From Bacteroidales bacterium (lineage in GTDB: Bacteria; Bacteroidota; Bacteroidia; Bacteroidales; UBA932), in the NCBI GenBank assembly GCA_017554305.1, contig JAFZIN010000013.1:124001-188000 (forward strand): a stretch of 64,000 bases of DNA. The letters run 5' to 3'. A program made the translations under genes and the position numbers. The notes beneath the pieces were generated by a model. It worked only from the letters and a program-made list of their open reading frames with translations. It was not told the origin of the DNA and made no database searches. Positions 1-10,179 of this stretch are shown here, piece by piece (position 1 is the stretch's first letter; each line of letters opens with the position of its first letter).

Positions 1-900
1 CTGGCCCCTACTTCGTATGCAAGGGCGCTTAGAGAGAACGCTGTCTTTTACATACTTCCGTTCAACAATCCGGACGGTGTTGCGCTTGGCCGCTCCAGAT
101 GTGACGCAATTGGCGTAAATATGGAGATTAACTACGGCCAGCCCGATTCTCTCACAAGGCCGGAGGTTAAGAACATTAAGAAGTTCATTGAGACCACAAC
201 ATACGGAGAGAACTATCTTGATCTTATGCTCAACTTCCACTCCCAGATATTTCCGGCAAACACATACTGGGTTCATTCAGAGGAGACTACATCTACAAAA
301 TTCTTCCTTAAAGAGATACTCCTAACCTCACTTACCACATCTGAGAATCCTATCTTCTCAAACAGATATATGAGTTTCTCCAAGATGGCGCCAAGATACA
401 TTGAGGGCTGGTTCTGGGATAACGCCGGTGAGCATACCCTTGCAATCACTCACGAGACCTCTTACAGCTACTACAACAATGACCCTAAGGGTGAGTGGGT
501 TACAATAGAGAACCTCAAGAAATTGGGAGAGAAAACGCTCTGGGCAATAAGTGATTTTCTGCAGATAGAGAACCCTTCCAGAATAATTGTTCACCCGTTC
601 AAAGCAACAGAGTGTGAGAAGATTGGAGACAACCAGGAGTTAATCATCTTTGGAAAGCACTGCTATATGGCTCAAAAGAGCGGCGCAACTGTCACCTACA
701 GATACAAGGAACTTCCTGCCGGTGAGTATGATGTAATGGTTTGGAAAGTGGGACGCAAATCTGACGCTAAAACAGACGGAGTTAACTGCTGGGAAAAACT
801 CTATGACCATACCCAGAATGAGAAGGGACTCTTCAACCTCAAGATTCAACTCTCTGAAGGAGAACTTGCAGACGCGGTAATGCTCAGAAAGAAAAACTAG
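1..900 (+). CDS. M14-family zinc carboxypeptidase, 3' part (truncated by window edge)
   Basis: The reading frame is open from base 1 and stops at 900, so only the C-terminal 299 residues are visible. The first residues contain the M14 signature of substrate-binding residues: FNNPDG, then a GRSR stretch, then GVNMEINY, matching the NPDG...R...D.N region of metallocarboxypeptidases. Further on, LNFHSQ supplies the third zinc-ligand histidine and AITHETS the likely catalytic glutamate. The C-terminal 100 residues look like a beta-rich accessory domain. The zinc HxxE and any signal peptide lie upstream of the window. The family removes C-terminal residues from peptides, in Bacteroidetes usually outside the cytoplasm. 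An in-frame ATG at base 121 is internal, because the conserved motif lies upstream of it. Confidence 0.85.
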   Translation: MAPTSYARALRENAVFYILPFNNPDGVALGRSRCDAIGVNMEINYGQPDSLTRPEVKNIKKFIETTTYGENYLDLMLNFHSQIFPANTYWVHSEETTSTKFFLKEILLTSLTTSENPIFSNRYMSFSKMAPRYIEGWFWDNAGEHTLAITHETSYSYYNNDPKGEWVTIENLKKLGEKTLWAISDFLQIENPSRIIVHPFKATECEKIGDNQELIIFGKHCYMAQKSGATVTYRYKELPAGEYDVMVWKVGRKSDAKTDGVNCWEKLYDHTQNEKGLFNLKIQLSEGELADAVMLRKKN

Positions 901-918
901 TTTGAAAACATTTTATAG

Positions 919-2355
919 ATGAAAAAGCCCTCGTTATTATTATCCTTACTGCCTGTACTGCTGCTAATTGCAGTAATAGTGCTCGGTTCCTTTCTCTTTA
1001 ACGGAGATATGACCGAGGGCCCGGCACAGGTAGCTCTCATTCTGGCGGCAACGGTAGGTTCCCTTATTGCCATCTACGCCCTAAAGGTTCCGTGGGAGAA
1101 CATTGAACACTCTATGGTTCATGCACTTAAGAATACCGGAGGAGCCATATTCATCTTGCTTATGATTGGAGCGCTTACAGCCTCCTGGGTTCAGAGCGGA
1201 GTTGTGCCAACCTTAATCTACTACGGTCTTAAGTTGATACGTCCTTCTATGTTCCTCATTACCATATTTATATTCACTGCCCTAATCTCACTTATGATTG
1301 GCAGTTCCTGGACAACAATAGGAACCATAGGAGTTGCAATGCTCAGTGCCGGAAGCATACTGGGGCTCCATCCGGGATGGCTTGCAGGAGCCATAATATC
1401 CGGCGCTTACTTTGGAGATAAAGTCTCCCCTCTTTCAGACACCACAAATCTTGCGGCAACAATATCCGGTGTAAAACTCTACGACCACGTAAAATATATG
1501 CTAATCACCAACGTTCCGGCAGTGATTGTAACGGGCATAATATTCGCATTTGTAGGAAGTTACGCCGCCACAGACAATCCTCTGAACGTTGAGGAGCAGA
1601 TAAGTCAGATCTCCTCCACCTACAACGTATCCGGCTGGCTGCTGCTGATTCCTGCCATTACTATCTTCCTGATGGTTAAGAAGGTATCTCCTGTACTTAC
1701 CCTCTTTATCTCTGCAGTTGTGGCATCCGTGGCAGCCGTTATATTTCAGCCTCAGATAATTTCGCAGATAAGCCCTTACGGAGACCTTACCTGGAGAACA
1801 TTCTTCTATGCCCCTATTAAGCTGATGAGCAACCACATAGACATAGCCACCCCTAACGCAATGCTCACCCGTTTAGCCTCAACCAACGGTATTGCGGGAA
1901 TGCTGAACACCATCTGGCTCATTATCTGCGTCACCCTCTTCAGCGGAATGCTTGAGGCGGGAGGATTCATTGCAGTCATAACCTCCAGAATAGCAAAACT
2001 TATACGCAATACAGTCTCACTGGTTACCACCACAATGGCAACTTCAGTATTCTGCAATGTTGCTCTGGGTGAGCAATATATGGCAATCCTGGTACCGGGA
2101 AACATGCTTAAGGATCTATACAAAGAAAAGGGATATGAAGGAAGGCTTTTGAGCCGTTCTTTGGAGGACTCCGCCACCGTCACCTCCGTACTTATACCGT
2201 GGAATACCTGCGGTGCAATGCAGGCCGGAGTGCTGGGCATACCTACACTTGTATACGCCCCCTACTGCCTCTTTAATTTTATATCTCCTTTATTCTCGAT
2301 AGTTATAGCGGCAGTTGGTTACAAAATTTGGAGATTCGGCAAACGAATAAGGTAA
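919..2355 (+). CDS. nhaC: Na+/H+ antiporter, NhaC family
   Basis: This is a 478-residue integral membrane protein with about 11-12 hydrophobic segments. The segment around residues 125-145 (GSSWTTIGTIGVAML) and the following FGDKVSPLSDTTNLAA at 165-180 are the characteristic NhaC family signature, with charged D and K residues inside the membrane region. NhaC proteins exchange external protons for cytoplasmic sodium, or in some members exchange organic anions such as malate and lactate. The substrate cannot be read from sequence. The gene starts 18 bp after the carboxypeptidase stop and no -7 box is seen between them, so the two are probably cotranscribed. The length is normal for the family. 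Confidence 0.85.
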   Translation: MKKPSLLLSLLPVLLLIAVIVLGSFLFNGDMTEGPAQVALILAATVGSLIAIYALKVPWENIEHSMVHALKNTGGAIFILLMIGALTASWVQSGVVPTLIYYGLKLIRPSMFLITIFIFTALISLMIGSSWTTIGTIGVAMLSAGSILGLHPGWLAGAIISGAYFGDKVSPLSDTTNLAATISGVKLYDHVKYMLITNVPAVIVTGIIFAFVGSYAATDNPLNVEEQISQISSTYNVSGWLLLIPAITIFLMVKKVSPVLTLFISAVVASVAAVIFQPQIISQISPYGDLTWRTFFYAPIKLMSNHIDIATPNAMLTRLASTNGIAGMLNTIWLIICVTLFSGMLEAGGFIAVITSRIAKLIRNTVSLVTTTMATSVFCNVALGEQYMAILVPGNMLKDLYKEKGYEGRLLSRSLEDSATVTSVLIPWNTCGAMQAGVLGIPTLVYAPYCLFNFISPLFSIVIAAVGYKIWRFGKRIR

Positions 2356-2403
2356 TTTACAAGTTTTAGGAAATAATTATAAATAAAAGATATACAGAGT
2401 TTT

Positions 2404-2946
2404 ATGAAAATTGCAAAAGACATGGTTGTCAGCCTCAGTTACACGCTGACAGTTAAAGGAAATGAGATTGAGAAGGTTGGAGCTGCGGAGCCTCTTACAT
2501 TTATTTTTGGCAGCGGCATGCTTCTTCCTAAGTTTGAGGAGAATGTATTAGGAAAGAGCGAGGGAGACCCGTTTGAGTTCTCACTTGAGGCACACGAGGC
2601 ATACGGAGAGATGAATCCGCAAATGGTTGTAGAACTGCCTCTTAAGATGTTTGAGATGGACGGCAAGGTAGATTATGAAGTCATTAAGGTTGGCAACATC
2701 CTCCCTATGCAGGACAGAGAGGGCCACAGAATGAACGGTATAGTTAAGGACGTTAAGGCATTGGAGGGCAAGGTAACTATGGATTTCAACCATCCGCTTG
2801 CAGGAGAGAAACTTCACTTTGCAGGTAAGGTAGAGAAGGTTAGAGAGGCAACTGAGAAGGAACTCAAAGAGGGACTCTACGGAGAGAAGATTCCTCACGA
2901 GTGTTCAGACGAGGGATGCAGCCATTGCAGCGGCCACTGCCATTAA
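2404..2946 (+). CDS. slyD: FKBP-type peptidyl-prolyl isomerase, SlyD type
   Basis: A 180-residue cytoplasmic protein. Residues 1-70 and about 130-150 form the split FKBP fold (GAAEPLTFIFGSGMLLPKFEENVLG), and the intervening part, from about 70 to 130, is the insert-in-flap chaperone domain typical of SlyD. The C-terminal tail (last 16 residues) is rich in Cys and His, an arrangement known in SlyD to bind nickel and other metals. It catalyses cis-trans isomerisation of proline peptide bonds and assists folding; in proteobacteria it also delivers nickel to hydrogenases. No hydrogenase gene is nearby. It converges on the FAD dehydrogenase gene with an 11-bp gap. Confidence 0.9.
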   Translation: MKIAKDMVVSLSYTLTVKGNEIEKVGAAEPLTFIFGSGMLLPKFEENVLGKSEGDPFEFSLEAHEAYGEMNPQMVVELPLKMFEMDGKVDYEVIKVGNILPMQDREGHRMNGIVKDVKALEGKVTMDFNHPLAGEKLHFAGKVEKVREATEKELKEGLYGEKIPHECSDEGCSHCSGHCH

Positions 2947-2957
2947 AAGACAGAAAA

Positions 2958-4532
2958 TCAGACCCTTCTGGCAACGTTGATGCCGTCCAACGCAGAGGAG
3001 ACAATTCCTCCGGAATAACCGGCACCCTCACCGCAAGGGTAAAGATTTGAGAGTGAAACGTGCTGAAGAGTCTCCGGATCTCTTGGAATCCTAACCGGAG
3101 AAGAGGTTCTGGACTCAACGGCAAGAAGCAGAGATTGAGAGGTGTAATAGCCTCTCATCTTTTTATCAAACAGAGGGAACGCCTTGCGCAGACGGGAGTA
3201 GACTCCCTCCGGCAGAATCTCACTCAGTTTGGCAGAATAAGCCCCTGGTTTATAGGATGTTGCGGGAAGGTCATTTGAGAGTCTGTCTTTGCAGAAATCT
3301 ACCATCCTCTGTGCGGGAGCCTTAAGTGTACCACCGTTATGAGAGAATATTTTTCTCTCCACACTCTCCTGGAACTTAAGTACTTTGAGTGGTCCCCACT
3401 CGTCAAAACCCTCAACATCTTCCGGCTCAATTGAGGTTACAATTCCCGCATTGGCCCACGGAGAGTTTCTCATAGAGTTGCTCATACCGTTCAAAAGTAC
3501 TTCTCCGGGTGCGGTGCTTGAAGGGAGAAGCAGACCTCCCGGGCACATGCAGAAGGAGAAGACTCCACGGCCATCTACCTGATTCACAAGAGAATATTCT
3601 GCAGCAGGAAGAGACTTCATATACTTTCCGTGGTACTGGATATCATTAATCAATTGCTGCGGATGCTCTGCCCTGACTCCCAGTGCAAACCCCTTAGCCT
3701 CTATCTCCCAGCCCTTTTCATAAAAGAGAGAGTAGATGTCTTTTGCGGAGTGGCCGGTTGCAAGAATGACAGACTTTGCGGTGAACTCTTTTTCTGTAAC
3801 CCTACCGCTCTCAGTATCAAGCTGCTGCGCAATTACACGCCACCGTTTGGAGAACTTGTCAGAACCATCGTGAATCAAATCACAAACTCTGGTATTAAAG
3901 TGAAAAGAGCCGCCGTGAGTTACAATGCACTTTCTAATCTGCTCAATAATCTGAGGCAGTTTATTGCTGCCAATGTGAGGATGAGCATCTATCATAATGG
4001 AAGGGTCTGCCCCAAACATCACAAGCTGGTGCAAAACCTCTCTTATATCTCCCTTCTTTGTAGATCTGGTATAGAGTTTACCGTCTGAAAAACAGCCTGC
4101 TCCGCCCTCTCCAAAGCAGTAGTTGGAATCTGGGTTAACCACCTGTTGCAGAGAGAGTAATGCGGTATCTCTCTTTCTTGCGTGAACATCCTTTCCCCTC
4201 TCCAGAATTACAGGACATTTGCCCCTCTGCAAAAGGGTAAGAGCGGCAAAAAGGCCCGCCGGACCGGCACCAACTATAATTACATCCTCCCCCTTCTCAC
4301 ACATCTGGTAAGGCGGAATTGAGTACGGAACAAAAGGTTTGTCTCCTTTTAAGTATACCTCAACTTTGTATTTGAAAGAGATTTTTCCTCCCCTGGCATC
4401 TATGGAGCGTCTAATAGGCTCTATATGAGCTATTTTCTCTTTGGAGACACCGCACATACGGGCGCATTTTGCAGCAATTGCATCCTTATCCTGTCTCTCC
4501 GTTGGGAGAAATGAAATCTCTATATCTCTCAT
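2958..4532 (-). CDS. FAD-dependent dehydrogenase (COG2509 type)
   Basis: A 524-residue protein. After an N-terminal domain of about 80 residues comes a Rossmann FAD-binding motif VGAGPAGLFAAL (residues 86-97), followed by the ERGKDV segment at the end of the second strand, a typical FAD-binding acid. A glycine-rich FGEGGAGCFSDGKL stretch and a C-terminal GEGAGYSGGI motif complete the flavin site. These are the signatures of the uncharacterised COG2509 dehydrogenases. The substrate is unknown. The gene starts 6 bp after tsaD and reads in the same direction, so it is transcribed with tsaD. No functional link to tRNA modification can be shown from sequence. Confidence 0.8.
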   Translation of the reverse strand: MRDIEISFLPTERQDKDAIAAKCARMCGVSKEKIAHIEPIRRSIDARGGKISFKYKVEVYLKGDKPFVPYSIPPYQMCEKGEDVIIVGAGPAGLFAALTLLQRGKCPVILERGKDVHARKRDTALLSLQQVVNPDSNYCFGEGGAGCFSDGKLYTRSTKKGDIREVLHQLVMFGADPSIMIDAHPHIGSNKLPQIIEQIRKCIVTHGGSFHFNTRVCDLIHDGSDKFSKRWRVIAQQLDTESGRVTEKEFTAKSVILATGHSAKDIYSLFYEKGWEIEAKGFALGVRAEHPQQLINDIQYHGKYMKSLPAAEYSLVNQVDGRGVFSFCMCPGGLLLPSSTAPGEVLLNGMSNSMRNSPWANAGIVTSIEPEDVEGFDEWGPLKVLKFQESVERKIFSHNGGTLKAPAQRMVDFCKDRLSNDLPATSYKPGAYSAKLSEILPEGVYSRLRKAFPLFDKKMRGYYTSQSLLLAVESRTSSPVRIPRDPETLQHVSLSNLYPCGEGAGYSGGIVSSALDGINVARRV

Positions 4533-4538
4533 AACGAG

Positions 4539-5576
4539 CTACTTTTGTGACTGATTCATTGCGGAGGCTCTTGGAACGGAAGGGCGCTCAAGTGAGCAGA
4601 ATTCTCCTCTGCGATATTTATACAGGCCTGATATTGCAATCATTGCAGCATTATCCGTAGTGAACTTGAACTCCGGAATAAAGGTCTGCCATCCCCTCTT
4701 TTTACCCTCTTCTGCTACTCTCTCCCTCAGTCCTGAATTTGCAGATACGCCTCCGCCTATGGATACCTGTTTAATTCCCGTCTGCTTAACAGCCAGAATA
4801 AGCTTCTTCATAAGTATATCTATCAGAGCCTTTTGGAAGCTTGCACATATATCTGCCTTATTCTCCTCAATGAAATTTGGATTCTCTTTGAGACGGTCTC
4901 TTAAGAAATAAAGAAGAGATGTCTTAATGCCGCTGAAACTGTAATCCAAACCGCCCACATTAGGAAGGTTGAACTTGAACTTTAGCGGATCTCCCTCCTT
5001 TGCCAGTTTATCCACAACAGGTCCGCCCGGGTAACCCAGCCCCATCATCTTGGAACACTTGTCAAATGCCTCTCCCACAGCATCATCTATGGTCTGGCCC
5101 AATATCTCAAATTCAAAGTGACCGTCTACCCTTACAATCTGGGTATGACCGCCGGAAACCAGAAGCGTTAAGAAAGGGAATGTTGGAGAGGGAGTATCCT
5201 TGCCCTCCTGCTTTACCAGGCAGGAGAGGATATGACCCTGCAAATGGTTGACATCCACCAGTTTCTTTCCGGATGAAATGGCCAATCCCTTGGCAAAGGA
5301 GGTTCCCACCAGAAGTGAGCCCAGAAGCCCCGGGCCTCTGGTAAAGGCAATTGCATCCACCTCTTCCATTGTAACGTTTGCCTCTTTAAGTGCCTGGTCT
5401 ACAACGGGTACAATATTCATAAGATGAGCTCTGGAAGCAAGTTCCGGAACCACTCCGCCCCAAACCTGATGCACTTTCTGACTGGCAATGACGCTGGAGA
5501 GCAGATATTCGTCTCTGAGAACGGCAGCCGATGTGTCATCACAGGAAGATTCTATGCCAAGAATAATGTCACTCAT
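4539..5576 (-). CDS. tsaD: tRNA N6-adenosine threonylcarbamoyltransferase TsaD
   Basis: A 345-residue ASKHA-fold protein. The phosphate-binding GIESSCDDTSAAV lies at residues 7-19. The metal-binding histidines H111 and H115 lie in HLQGH, and LVSGGHTQI and GGVSANSGLR complete the nucleotide site. TsaD transfers the threonylcarbamoyl group from TC-AMP to A37 of ANN-decoding tRNAs (t6A), working with TsaB and TsaE, which are not in this window. It is an essential cytoplasmic enzyme in most bacteria. It is the first gene of a two-gene unit with the downstream FAD dehydrogenase and is driven by a -7 box 25 bp upstream of its ATG. The nearby mtaB gene modifies the same base further (t6A to ms2t6A). 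Confidence 0.97.
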   Translation of the reverse strand: MSDIILGIESSCDDTSAAVLRDEYLLSSVIASQKVHQVWGGVVPELASRAHLMNIVPVVDQALKEANVTMEEVDAIAFTRGPGLLGSLLVGTSFAKGLAISSGKKLVDVNHLQGHILSCLVKQEGKDTPSPTFPFLTLLVSGGHTQIVRVDGHFEFEILGQTIDDAVGEAFDKCSKMMGLGYPGGPVVDKLAKEGDPLKFKFNLPNVGGLDYSFSGIKTSLLYFLRDRLKENPNFIEENKADICASFQKALIDILMKKLILAVKQTGIKQVSIGGGVSANSGLRERVAEEGKKRGWQTFIPEFKFTTDNAAMIAISGLYKYRRGEFCSLERPSVPRASAMNQSQK

Positions 5577-5601
5577 TTCATCTGATTGTTCAACAGCGGT
5601 G

Positions 5602-5609
5602 CAAATCTA
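5602..5609 (-). promoter_or_regulatory. -7 promoter box for tsaD
   Basis: TAGATTTG on the minus strand fits the Bacteroidetes -7 consensus TAnnTTTG. It predicts a transcript start near 5597 and a leader of about 20 nt before the tsaD ATG. It faces away from the tamB box, 12 bp away. Confidence 0.65.
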
Positions 5610-5621
5610 ATCAGTTTTATG

Positions 5622-5629
5622 TAAATTTG
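5622..5629 (+). promoter_or_regulatory. -7 promoter box for tamB
   Basis: TAAATTTG is a full match to TAnnTTTG. It ends at the G of an in-frame GTG, so the GTG at 5629 would lie inside the promoter. This supports the ATG at 5659 as the real tamB start. Confidence 0.7.
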
Positions 5630-5658
5630 TGTCTTTAAGAGAATTTTGTTTGCCCTCA

Positions 5659-8600
5659 ATGCGTACTCTGTTTAAATACATAGGCCGTGTGCTCATTACT
5701 CTGGTGGCTCTGGTGCTGCTGCTCTACCTTGTTATGCAGCTTCCGGCAGTTCAGACCTGGAGCGCAAACAAAATTGCAACACTCCTAACAAAGAACACCG
5801 GAGCAGACATAAAGATTAAAGCGCTCAATATCAAGTTCTTTAACCGCATATACGCAGAGGATGTTTCCGTAGTTATGGGAGATACGCTGGCCGTTGTTAA
5901 CCAGATGGAGGCTAAATTCTCCCTTAAGGGACTGCTATCGGAGAGCCTCAGATTGAGGAGTTTAAAGCTTAACAAAGGCAAGTTCTACATTGTAAACGAT
6001 ACAGATTCCACCACAAATCTGAGCCGATTCCTGGCTATATTCAAAAAGGATAACAATAAGGAGAAGAAGGAGTCTGATACAAAATTCCGTCTCAGGAATC
6101 TGGAGATAACGGATTTCACATTTAAATACTTCAACAGGTTTAAGGAGAAAAAGAGTGAGGAGTCTCAGATGGACTTTACAAATATTCTGGTTAATAACCT
6201 GAATACCTCCATCTCCAATTTATACTATTCAAAAGACTCCACCTCCGCAGTAATTAACTCTCTGAGTCTCAATGAGAGATGCAGACTCAAACTTAACTCT
6301 CTCACATCTGACTTTAAGATGACCCAAAGTCAGATTTATCTGAACGGGCTGGCTCTGGCCGTAGACGAGAGCGTTATCAATACAGACCATCTTGCCTTCA
6401 ACTATAAAGATTTCAGCGCATTCAAGACCTTTACGGATGACGTTGCGCTGGATATTATTCTGAAGAACACCGCACTGGATCTGAAGACTTTGGGCTATTT
6501 TGCTCCAAAACTCTCAAAATCAGACCTCAGGGTTAAACTCAACGGTGCTGTTGATGGGCCGGTAAGAGACCTCAAGGCCAGGTATCTCACGGTTGTAAGC
6601 CAGAAGGGTCAGACCAGCGCAACCATTAGGAATGCAAGAATATACGGCCTTCCGGATGCCAATAACACCAATATCTATGCAGATGTAGAGAGACTCTCCA
6701 CCACAGGTAAAGACCTGAGTGATATTATTTACGGATTTACAGGAAAGGGAGTATCTGTACTGGAGAATCTGCCGCCGCTGCTAACCTACGAATACTCCGG
6801 AAAGGTGACCGGTAAGTTAAACTCACTTCAAACATCCGGAATCCTCTCCTCCGCAGACGGAGCGGTTAACCTGGTTGCTTCACTCACACCTAAGGCAACC
6901 GGCAATGTACCTCTGTTAAAGGGATTTATAGATGCCAGAGATTTCAACCTGGCTCCGTTTGTACAGGGAGTGAAACTGGGAAGATTTACAGGAAGAGGAA
7001 ATGTGGAGGTAATTCAGAATAACGGAACCGTTGTAAAGATTGATACGCTCTCCATATACAAGATTAACTTCAACGGCTACAACTTCACAAACCTAAGGGC
7101 CAAAGGCTCATTGGACCCTGAGAAGTTTGAGGGTAAAGTTATATGCCATGACCCTGCGTTGGACTTTCTCTTCCAAGGAGTTATCTCAACACCAAAGGTT
7201 GGTGACAGATCCTATAACTTCTACGCAAACATTCCTTACGCAGACCTTAAGGCGCTCAAACTGGACAACAGAGATTCCATCTCCGTAATAAGTGCCTCAG
7301 TATCTGCAGATTTAACCCAGAACAGAAACAACGATATCTTTGGATACGTAAACGTAGATGACTGTATCTACGCCAACAGCAACGGCGAGTTCCCAATCGG
7401 AAATATAGATGTAAACTCCCTCTATCAGAATGACAAATATGTGATAAACTTCATATCTGACTTTGCAAAAGGAAGGTATGAGGGAACAACAATGGTAGAC
7501 GGTTTTATTGAACAGATGAAGGAGCAGATACTCTCCACTCACCTGGGCAACCTCCTATCAGACAGAAAAGAGAATCTGCGCAGCAAGAGATACGGAGAGA
7601 ATTACTCTCTTACACTTCAGACTCTCAACATGCAGGGAATCAACCAGTTTATCTGCCCGGGCCTCTATATCCAGCAGGGTACTTCAATGAGGATAAGAGT
7701 TAGCGAGAATGACCACTACCGCATTATGCTCAACAGCGGAAGAGTTGCTCTGAGGGAGAATTACCTTAAGAATATCCGCCTTAACATAAGTGACAGAGAC
7801 TCACTCATTACCGCCTCCTTCTTCTCAAAAGATATCTCCGTTGCCGGATTTGGTGTAGACAGCACCCGCATTATGGCAAGAGGTACAGATAACAATCTGA
7901 ATCTCAGCATCCGCTTCCACAATGACTCAACGGGATTAAACAACACCAACCTCAACACCACTGTTAAGTTCCTAACAGATACCACAATAGTTAAGGGCGG
8001 CCGCACATTGTTCTTTAACAACCCTATTCAGTTAGCGCTTAACAACTCAGATATAACTCTGAAAGGTGTTAAGTGGGAGATAAACCCTTCTACCATAACG
8101 TACTCAGATTCTCTTATTTACATAGACAATCTTAAGATATTCAACGGAGAACAGAACCTCATTGCAGGAGGAACTCTCTCCAAATACAGACGAGACTCTC
8201 TGGGAATAAAGATGGAGCGCTTTAACATTGCTCTTTTGGAGCAGTTCCTCTCCAATGACTTCTCACTGCAGGGCCTGCTTTCCGGAAGGGCAATCATATC
8301 ACTCAACCCTAACAGCACCAATATGATGGCAGGCTTTAGGGGAGATTCTATGTATGTGAACAACACTCCTGTTGGTCAGGCATTTATAAGCGGCAAATGG
8401 TCACCGGAGAACCAGAGATATGATCTTCTGCTGCAGACAAAAGAGAAGGAGCAGACAATGTTGAACATCAGAGGTTACTACCGCCCTCAGGGTTCATACT
8501 TTGATATCAACTCCACACTCAATGACTTCTCACTTGCATACTTTGAGAAGATGCTCTCCTCTGTAATAAGCAATACCTCAGGCTCTTTGAACGGTAAGGT

Positions 8601-10179
8601 TCACGCCTACGGAACACCAAAGGAGCTCCACATAATTGGAGAGGACTGCCGTTTCAACAACTTTAAGTTTAAGATAAACTTCCTTAATGTTCCGTTTACC
8701 CTCAACGGTCCGTTCACCATTAATGACAACGGAATAACCTTCAAGAACAACTCCTTAACAGATGACCACGGAGGAAAGGGAGTGCTCTCCGGAGGAATCA
8801 CCTACAAGAACCTTAAGGATATAAAGGTTAATACCAGGATTACCATTGATAATCTCAACTGCCTTGATACTAAGGAGAAAGATAACGAAGACTTCTACGG
8901 AACAGCCTTTGCCAGCGGCTCCGTTACAATAAAGGGAGATCCTAAGAAACTGAACCTTAACGTCAATGCCACAACCCGTCCGAATACCTTCCTCCACATT
9001 CCTATTTCCGGCGCATCAAAGGCAAGCAGAACCAATATTCTGGTATTCCGCCAGCCTGAAAAGATTGTGGAGATAGATCCTTACGATACGCTCTATTTCT
9101 CTGCAGGAAAGAGTGTTAAGGAACCTATGGAACTTGATGTTGCACTCAATCTGAACTGCAACAACGATGCAGATATCTGGCTGGAGATAGACAAGAGCAC
9201 CGGAGATATCATTAAGGCAAAAGGAAACGGAAGAGTGGGAATCAACGTAAATCCTAAGAAGAATAAGTTCAAACTCTCCGGCAACTACAAGATAGATGAG
9301 GGTAGTTATCACTTTGTGCTTATGGGACTTACATCCAGAGATTTTAAAGTTCAGAGCGGAAGCAACATCTCATTTAACGGAAACGTTCCAAACACCTCTT
9401 TGGATATAACAGCCATCTACAGAACAAAGGCTGCAATCAACCGCCTTATTTCAGACTCAACTTTTGTCTCATCAAGAGCTGTTGATGCAACCATCCACAT
9501 TACCGGACTGCTCTCCAATCCGCAGATAAAGTTTGGAATAGATATACCTGATCTTGAGCCAACTACAAAGGTTCAGGTGGAGGCGGCGCTCAACTCGGAG
9601 GAGAAGATTCAGAGACAGTTTGCCGCACTTCTGGCATTCGGAAGTTTTGTTCCGGAGACAGATTCCGGCATATCCACAAACTCCAACGCCATTTACGCAA
9701 ACGCCTCAGGAATGCTGGTTGGACAGCTCAACAACATCTTTATGCAACTGGGCATACCGTTGGATTTGGGCTTTAACTACCAGCCTGGAACCAAGACCTT
9801 CTCTGATGCCTTTGAGGTGGCCGTATCTACGCAACTCTTTAACAACAGGGTAATTATAAACGGCAGTATGGGTAATGACCCTTACTCCTTCTACACCGGA
9901 AATGACGTTAAAGGCAACATAGATGTGGAGGTTAAGATGAACCGCAAGGGAAATCTCCGTATGACCTTCTTCTCACACGCCACGGACTTCTACTCCAATG
10001 ACCTGGATTTGAGTCAAAGAACGGGCCTTGGTGTGGCATACCAGAGAGAATTCAACTCATTCAGAGATATTTTCAGAAAGAAGAGCGCCGCCCAGAAGGA
10101 GTATGAGAGAATCCTCCGCTTAAAGAAGAAAGAGGAGCGTAAAGAGAGAAGGAAGGCAAAGAAAGAGAAGAAGGATTAG
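5659..10179 (+). CDS. tamB: TamB-like translocation/assembly module protein (DUF490)
   Basis: A very large protein of 1506 residues from the ATG at 5659. A single N-terminal hydrophobic segment (about residues 5-27) anchors it in the inner membrane. The rest consists of long beta-rich, low-complexity repeats typical of AsmA/TamB hydrophobic-groove proteins. The last 400 residues match the TamB/DUF490 C-terminal region (for example the segment with NPQIKFGIDIPD and later LGFNYQPGTKTFSDAFEVAVSTQLF). TamB-like proteins bridge the envelope and are implicated in outer-membrane protein insertion and lipid transport. The protein ends in a strongly basic Lys/Arg/Glu tail, which is unusual against E. 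coli TamB. An earlier in-frame GTG at 5629 is rejected because it overlaps the promoter box. The gene overlaps the mtaB end by 4 bp. Confidence 0.9.
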   Translation: MRTLFKYIGRVLITLVALVLLLYLVMQLPAVQTWSANKIATLLTKNTGADIKIKALNIKFFNRIYAEDVSVVMGDTLAVVNQMEAKFSLKGLLSESLRLRSLKLNKGKFYIVNDTDSTTNLSRFLAIFKKDNNKEKKESDTKFRLRNLEITDFTFKYFNRFKEKKSEESQMDFTNILVNNLNTSISNLYYSKDSTSAVINSLSLNERCRLKLNSLTSDFKMTQSQIYLNGLALAVDESVINTDHLAFNYKDFSAFKTFTDDVALDIILKNTALDLKTLGYFAPKLSKSDLRVKLNGAVDGPVRDLKARYLTVVSQKGQTSATIRNARIYGLPDANNTNIYADVERLSTTGKDLSDIIYGFTGKGVSVLENLPPLLTYEYSGKVTGKLNSLQTSGILSSADGAVNLVASLTPKATGNVPLLKGFIDARDFNLAPFVQGVKLGRFTGRGNVEVIQNNGTVVKIDTLSIYKINFNGYNFTNLRAKGSLDPEKFEGKVICHDPALDFLFQGVISTPKVGDRSYNFYANIPYADLKALKLDNRDSISVISASVSADLTQNRNNDIFGYVNVDDCIYANSNGEFPIGNIDVNSLYQNDKYVINFISDFAKGRYEGTTMVDGFIEQMKEQILSTHLGNLLSDRKENLRSKRYGENYSLTLQTLNMQGINQFICPGLYIQQGTSMRIRVSENDHYRIMLNSGRVALRENYLKNIRLNISDRDSLITASFFSKDISVAGFGVDSTRIMARGTDNNLNLSIRFHNDSTGLNNTNLNTTVKFLTDTTIVKGGRTLFFNNPIQLALNNSDITLKGVKWEINPSTITYSDSLIYIDNLKIFNGEQNLIAGGTLSKYRRDSLGIKMERFNIALLEQFLSNDFSLQGLLSGRAIISLNPNSTNMMAGFRGDSMYVNNTPVGQAFISGKWSPENQRYDLLLQTKEKEQTMLNIRGYYRPQGSYFDINSTLNDFSLAYFEKMLSSVISNTSGSLNGKVHAYGTPKELHIIGEDCRFNNFKFKINFLNVPFTLNGPFTINDNGITFKNNSLTDDHGGKGVLSGGITYKNLKDIKVNTRITIDNLNCLDTKEKDNEDFYGTAFASGSVTIKGDPKKLNLNVNATTRPNTFLHIPISGASKASRTNILVFRQPEKIVEIDPYDTLYFSAGKSVKEPMELDVALNLNCNNDADIWLEIDKSTGDIIKAKGNGRVGINVNPKKNKFKLSGNYKIDEGSYHFVLMGLTSRDFKVQSGSNISFNGNVPNTSLDITAIYRTKAAINRLISDSTFVSSRAVDATIHITGLLSNPQIKFGIDIPDLEPTTKVQVEAALNSEEKIQRQFAALLAFGSFVPETDSGISTNSNAIYANASGMLVGQLNNIFMQLGIPLDLGFNYQPGTKTFSDAFEVAVSTQLFNNRVIINGSMGNDPYSFYTGNDVKGNIDVEVKMNRKGNLRMTFFSHATDFYSNDLDLSQRTGLGVAYQREFNSFRDIFRKKSAAQKEYERILRLKKKEERKERRKAKKEKKD

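Noticed and set aside
5629-5658. GTG at 5629 as tamB start
   Set aside because: The G of this codon is the last base of the -7 box, so the transcript would start after it. The ATG at 5659 begins the membrane segment.
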